In this document: in pieces, positions 31,721-32,592 of the stretch
How the letters are laid out: every line of letters begins with the position of its first letter
Position numbering within the stretch: the stretch's first letter is position 1
NCBI GenBank assembly: GCA_017503375.1
Contig: JAFVTF010000125.1
Span: 1-32,592, forward strand
Source of the DNA: Lentisphaeria bacterium
GTDB taxonomy: Bacteria > Verrucomicrobiota > Lentisphaeria > Victivallales > UBA1829
Direction: 5' to 3'
Length of the DNA stretch: 32,592 nucleotides
The notes under the pieces: model-generated
Databases searched by the model: none
What the model was told of the DNA's origin: nothing
What the model saw: the letters and a program-made list of their open reading frames with translations, nothing else
Translations under genes and position numbers: made by a program

Positions 31721-31920
31721 TGCTCTGTTCCCCATAAGGGTTGGTAAATCCTTCTACGATTTAAACTCTATGATGGCATTTTGATTTTAGCCCGGCAAAA
31801 ATCAGAATGCCGCAAAAAGGTTTGAAAAAGGATGATGGGGTTCGGGGAAGAAGGGAAAAATTTTCAAAAGTTTTTCCCTTCTTCCCCGATCACAAAACAA
31901 CCTTTATAGGGAACAGCGCC
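31721..31920. mobile_element. MITE-like element with 23-bp terminal inverted repeats and TA flanks
   Basis: The ends 31721-31743 (TGCTCTGTTCCC...) and 31898-31920 (...GGGAACAGCGCC) are inverse copies at 19 of 23 positions. The dinucleotide TA lies directly outside both ends (31719-31720 and 31921-31922), as for Tc1/mariner/IS630-type target duplication. Inside are a GGCATT/AATGCC hairpin (about 31774-31810) and a perfect 18-base stem (31843-31860 with 31871-31888, 10-base loop). No coding frame is present. Part B is shared with 22771-22926; the left end is shared (inverted) with 199-244. Confidence 0.75.
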
Positions 31921-32062
31921 TAAGAAATAAAACCAAAAAGTATCATTATGAGGGGTGAAAAGACATTTTATTTTATATTCAAAAAAGTATAAAAAAGTGG
32001 TGTTGATATTGTTAATTCAATCAGAAAGACATTTTAATTTTGTAAAATAATTAAAATAGAAT

Positions 32063-32087
32063 TATAGTATTCCGGAAATGCTATACT
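32063..32087 (+). promoter_or_regulatory. Promoter -10 within a dyad upstream of the ROK-type gene
   Basis: TATAGTATT (32063-32071) and AATGCTATA (32077-32085) are inverse copies at 8 of 9 positions around CCGGA. A TATACT -10 box (32082-32087) overlaps the right arm, 27 bases before the start codon; no good -35 is seen. The layout suggests autorepression. The 31923-32062 stretch is AT-rich with two AAAGACATTTTA copies (about 31959 and 32026) and no gene. Confidence 0.5.
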
Positions 32088-32114
32088 GACAAAATAAACC
32101 ATAAGGGAACGGCT

Positions 32115-32462
32115 TTGAAAAACACGACAAAAAAATTAAAAATGCGAAATATCATTTTTAACCGGATTTGTGTTTCCAGACAGGAGCTTTTGAAGAGTAC
32201 GGGATTGAGTTTCCGTGCGCTGGATCGTTATATATCTGAACTGCAGGAAAATAATTTGATCAGCAAAGAGATCCGTTCCGGAAAGCGGGGCCGCAGTTCG
32301 TATTTTTACCGTTCCAACAGTGCCAATATTATTTTTGCAGGATTATCTATGTTCCAATCCCGTTACTGTCTGGTTGTTTTGGATATCAATTCCTTTGTTA
32401 TTTATTCAAATGTTCTTGATTTTCAATCCAATATAGCCGGACAGAAACTAGTGACAGTGTAA
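32115..32462 (+). pseudogene. ROK-type transcriptional regulator, truncated
   Basis: The 115-codon frame opens with TTG (32115), preceded by AAGGGAA. It encodes a MarR-like winged helix of ROK regulators (MRNIIFNRICVSRQELLKST, then GLSFRALDRYISELQENNLI and SGKRGRSSYFY). It next enters the first strand pair of the ROK domain (IIFAGLSMFQSRYCLVVLDI). ROK regulators are normally about 380 residues; here the frame ends at TAA 32460-32462, just after QSNIAGQKLVTV. The sequence that follows does not continue the ROK domain in any frame. So the gene looks cut near 32445-32455, perhaps by the insertion whose first gene starts at 32504. A repressor fragment with only the HTH could still bind DNA. Confidence 0.65.
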
Positions 32463-32498
32463 CGAACTTTCTGTAAAATTGCATATATCGGAGGGGTA

Positions 32499-32577
32499 GA
32501 GTTATGCATAGTTTGCACTCCGTCGAGAATGGGTCTATCCAACTCGTCGGAGACGGAGTGCAAACTGTGAATAACTC
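32499..32577. repeat. Long 26-bp inverted repeat at the window edge
   Basis: Arms 32499-32524 and 32552-32577 are inverse copies at 24 of 26 positions with a 27-base spacer. The inner 15 bases (AGTTTGCACTCCGTC and its complement) are exact. The repeat begins 37 bases after the ROK frame ends and overlaps the start codon of the following frame. Confidence 0.85.
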
Positions 32578-32592
32578 GGTTGAAAATCCGAA
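32504..32592 (+). CDS. Start of an unidentified gene, runs off the window
   Basis: An ATG at 32504-32506 has a strong GGAGGGG 7 bases upstream (32490-32496). The frame is open to the window end, reading MHSLHSVENGSIQLV, then GDGVQTVNNSVENP. With 29 codons no family can be named. Its place just downstream of the broken ROK gene fits the first gene of an inserted mobile element. The start codon and first 25 codons lie within the long inverted repeat, so a stem could hide the start codon in the mRNA. Confidence 0.45.
   Translation, partial: MHSLHSVENGSIQLVGDGVQTVNNSVENP

Noticed and set aside
32449..32490. Assignment of the right-edge element to a named IS family
   Set aside because: The bases after the ROK break look like an IS terminus, but without the other end or a transposase no family can be assigned.

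Overview
The window most likely comes from the chromosome of a Lentisphaerae/Victivallales-type bacterium of moderate GC. The main evidence is two proteins with the FTLIELLVV prepilin N-terminus and a C-terminal H-X9-DG-type motif, each encoded next to a large secreted carbohydrate-active protein. Hybrid GntR/LacI-type regulators, a GH106-like enzyme and many secreted beta-sandwich domains fit the same group. The assignment is inference from gene content; there is no rRNA or tRNA gene to anchor it.

Layout. 1-250: repeats, including a perfect 55-bp tandem duplication and one end of a dispersed element. 416-2397: GTP-dependent PEP carboxykinase with promoter and terminator. 2402-2535: dispersed repeat. 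2566-8113: carbohydrate cassette 1, made of a divergent GntR/LacI-type regulator, a pseudopilin, a secreted DUF4838-like protein and a secreted protein of unknown function. 8119-8330: remnant of a phosphoglycolate phosphatase-like gene that runs into a repeat. 8451-11384: sugar isomerase/epimerase-like protein (-), META-domain lipoprotein and cardiolipin synthase (+). 11385-12475: a 49-aa membrane protein gene and a decayed IS1380-type transposase. 12476-19616: cassette 2, a tight four-gene operon (GntR/LacI regulator, TIM-barrel protein, pseudopilin, 1439-aa multidomain secreted glycosidase-like protein). 19721-22576: two minus-strand genes, one an ankyrin protein, divergent from a WYL-domain regulator across a 25-bp dyad. 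22577-22987: dispersed repeats with strong hairpins. 22988-26000: minus-strand Tad/Flp-like cluster (two small pilin-like proteins, TadE-like, TadG-like). 26147-28251: CorA-family transporter with a GMS in place of GMN, and serC. 28545-31598: GH106-like glycoside hydrolase (-). 31721-31920: a TA-flanked MITE-like element. 32063-32592: ROK-type regulator cut short, followed by a new reading frame that begins inside a 26-bp inverted repeat.

How it fits together. Most of the window concerns sensing and breaking down complex glycans. Each secreted-enzyme cassette has its own regulator and its own pseudopilin, which suggests the pseudopilin has a specific role in secreting, displaying or assembling its neighbour. 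PEP carboxykinase, serC, CorA and cardiolipin synthase are housekeeping genes. The accessory DNA between them is scarred by a family of hairpin-bearing repeats, a dead IS, a broken phosphatase and a truncated regulator.
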